DNA of 64,000 nt from the NCBI GenBank assembly GCA_025602905.1, contig JAHLKI010000025.1, positions 310,001 through 374,000 of the forward strand. The letters run 5' to 3'. The notes under the pieces are model-generated. The model was not told the DNA's origin. It did not search any database and saw nothing but the letters and a program-made list of their open reading frames with translations. Numbering within the stretch: the first letter of the stretch is position 1; the number at the start of each line of letters is the position of its first letter. Shown piece by piece: positions 62,714-64,000 of the stretch. Source of the DNA: Phlyctochytrium arcticum. Taxonomy: Eukaryota; Chytridiomycota; Chytridiomycetes; Chytridiales; Chytridiaceae. The position numbers and the translations under genes were made by a program.

Positions 62714-64000
62714 ATGATTCCCAATCCACAAGACATTCTACAGGGAATACAAAGTGCAATCCAACACACTATCGAAGGCGCTTTTAAAAACCTACATGAA
62801 GATATCTTGCGGAACATTGATGGGCGCTTCGAGAAGTTGGAGCGTAGACTCTTTGGTACAAACGAAGAAGTGCCGAGCAACCCCCAACCTGATCGTCTTG
62901 TGGTAGACATGGTGAGTCGAATGCCGGTTCTCATTATAAACAATGTGTGGTTAATTTGTTTACCAGGTTTGCCGGCCAGATGATGAGTCGATTGATGATG
63001 CTCAGTCCCAAATGCCAAACGAAGTGAGTTTGGCTCAAGGCTTAATTAGCACAATTTCCGAGAGCCTCCAAGAACCCCTGAGTGAACCGGCTACCGGGGA
63101 TGTTATAACCCAAACGATCGTAAATGGTACGTAGATTCTACAACAATCCCGATGAAGCTTTGCTGAGTTTTGTCTGATTGATAGAGTGGACGCCGCCTTT
63201 GCCTCCACCTGGTCCGTTTCCCACATATAGCGCCGCGAATCAAGCTCTTAATGAGCATGTATTGTCGCACGGTTTTGCCTTGGGAACATCAAAAGTGATC
63301 AAACATCCAGAGTCGGGGCAGCGGATGGAGGTGCATCGGCCTTGCGCTTGTGCAGGAGAGTACAAGCCTAAGGACGAGGGCGTACCTCTTCGGTCTCGTC
63401 AAAGTAAGCGGTGCGGCTGTAGCTATCGTGTTGTTTTACAAGGCGATGTCGATGAGGCAACAAATGAAGACGGCACCGTCACCTTCAAAATAGTGAATTG
63501 GAAAGTTCGCGTCCCGCAAGCAGGACACAGTGGTCATCAACCCCTCAGCCATTCTGATCTTTTATACTCCTCCCAAGCGCGACAAGCTTCTCGCACACCT
63601 CAGATTATGAGCGAGGCTCTGAATGCTCTGATCAGCGGATCTAGTCTACGGCATGTGGTAGACGACCTTCGCAACCGATATCCCAAACTGTTGATTACTC
63701 CAAAAGACATTCAGAACGCCCGCACCAAGGCGATGGAGAAGCGTCTGGGAGGAGAAACGCCTGTTCCAGCCCTGCTTAAGGAGCTGGAAGCTCAGGCACG
63801 CATGGATGGGACGGTCGCCGACGTCACTGTCAATGAGGAGGACGTCCTCACGCATTTATTTTTTCAACCGCATGTATGTATGTCCACATCCTTCTGTTTC
63901 TGAGATGTCTTATTTCTCTTGTGCTTTAGGCCGATCTGCGAACGTTATTGAGGAAGTTTGGAGACGTTCTTATCATGGATTGCACTTATCGGACAAACAG
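62714..64000 (+). CDS. MULE3 transposase, 5' exons, continues beyond window
   Basis: Exon 1 from ATG 62714 (MIPNPQDILQGIQSAIQHT...) is helical and may be a coiled coil. It is followed by a 55-bp intron (about 62912-62966), a short exon ending near 63125, and an intron of about 57 bp. Exon 3 (about 63183-63872) contains the zinc-binding region WTPPLPPPGPFP, CACAGEYKPKDEGVPL and RCGCSYRVVLQG. After an intron GTATGTATG...CTTTAG (about 63873-63929) the last exon encodes LLRKFGDVLIMDCTYRTN with the first catalytic Asp, and leaves the window. Exon order and motifs match MULE2 (minus, 44421-47234), though the proteins are clearly diverged. No stop or frameshift in the visible part. Confidence 0.87.

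Overview
This is eukaryotic nuclear DNA built almost entirely of transposable elements; I found no convincing host housekeeping gene, rRNA, CRISPR array or bacterial-type operon. Short spliceosomal introns (about 50-70 bp, gt...ag) inside several transposase genes, a chromodomain Gypsy element, Helitrons with a PIF1-type helicase, MULE, hAT and KDZ-like (Kyakuja/Dileera/Zisupton) transposases together suggest a filamentous or early-diverging (chytrid-like) fungus. That assignment is inference.

Layout. (1) 1-1885 and 6983-7060: an AT-rich island with a broken Polinton/virophage-type integrase and tandem copies of an unrecognised small gene, each preceded by an almost identical TATA-plus-leader cassette. 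Its second gene copy is split by a full-length Copia element (Copia A, 1886-6982). (2) 2309-7750 is repeated as 8146-13587 in direct orientation, nearly identical. The copies are separated by exactly 395 bp (7751-8145) that are an inverted copy of 17832-18226, about 9.7 kb away. (3) 12.9-20.6 kb: Helitron H1, with a divergent AT-hook accessory gene and a Rep-helicase gene interrupted by one frameshift. (4) 21266-22371: a truncated Tc1-like element. (5) 22.4-48.2 kb: a deep nest. The Rep gene of a second Helitron (H2) is split inside a 59-bp intron. Between its halves lies a hAT element (37772-47549) that itself carries two complete MULEs (40560-43428 and 44157-47439, both with exact 9-bp target duplications). 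At the hAT's left edge sits a minus-strand Copia (Copia B). Copia B holds a chromodomain Gypsy in its RNase H region (23880-30853) and a small hAT-like MITE in its 5' LTR; the MITE holds a young Copia (Copia C, 32797-37526). (6) 48.26-49.71 kb: two minisatellites, one of 111 bp (37 codons, in frame). (7) 49.9-57.7 kb: two KDZ fragments on opposite strands flank a multi-exon hAT (hAT2), whose C-terminal exon is split by a second Tc1-like copy. (8) 57.7-60.2 kb: a multi-exon minus-strand gene with DDE-transposase-like motifs that I cannot assign to a named family. (9) 60.2-62.4 kb: tandem and dispersed repeats and purine-rich DNA. (10) 62.7-64.0 kb: the 5' exons of a third MULE, running off the window.

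The elements interact mainly by insertion and disruption. Removing one copy of a target duplication restores the interrupted reading frame in three cases: the small gene under Copia A, Copia B RNase H under the Gypsy, and hAT2 under Tc1. This allows the relative order of insertions to be read. The most unusual signals are the duplication with an inverted templated filler, the intron-embedded nest, the duplicated virus-like promoter/gene cassette, and the unassigned DDE-like gene.
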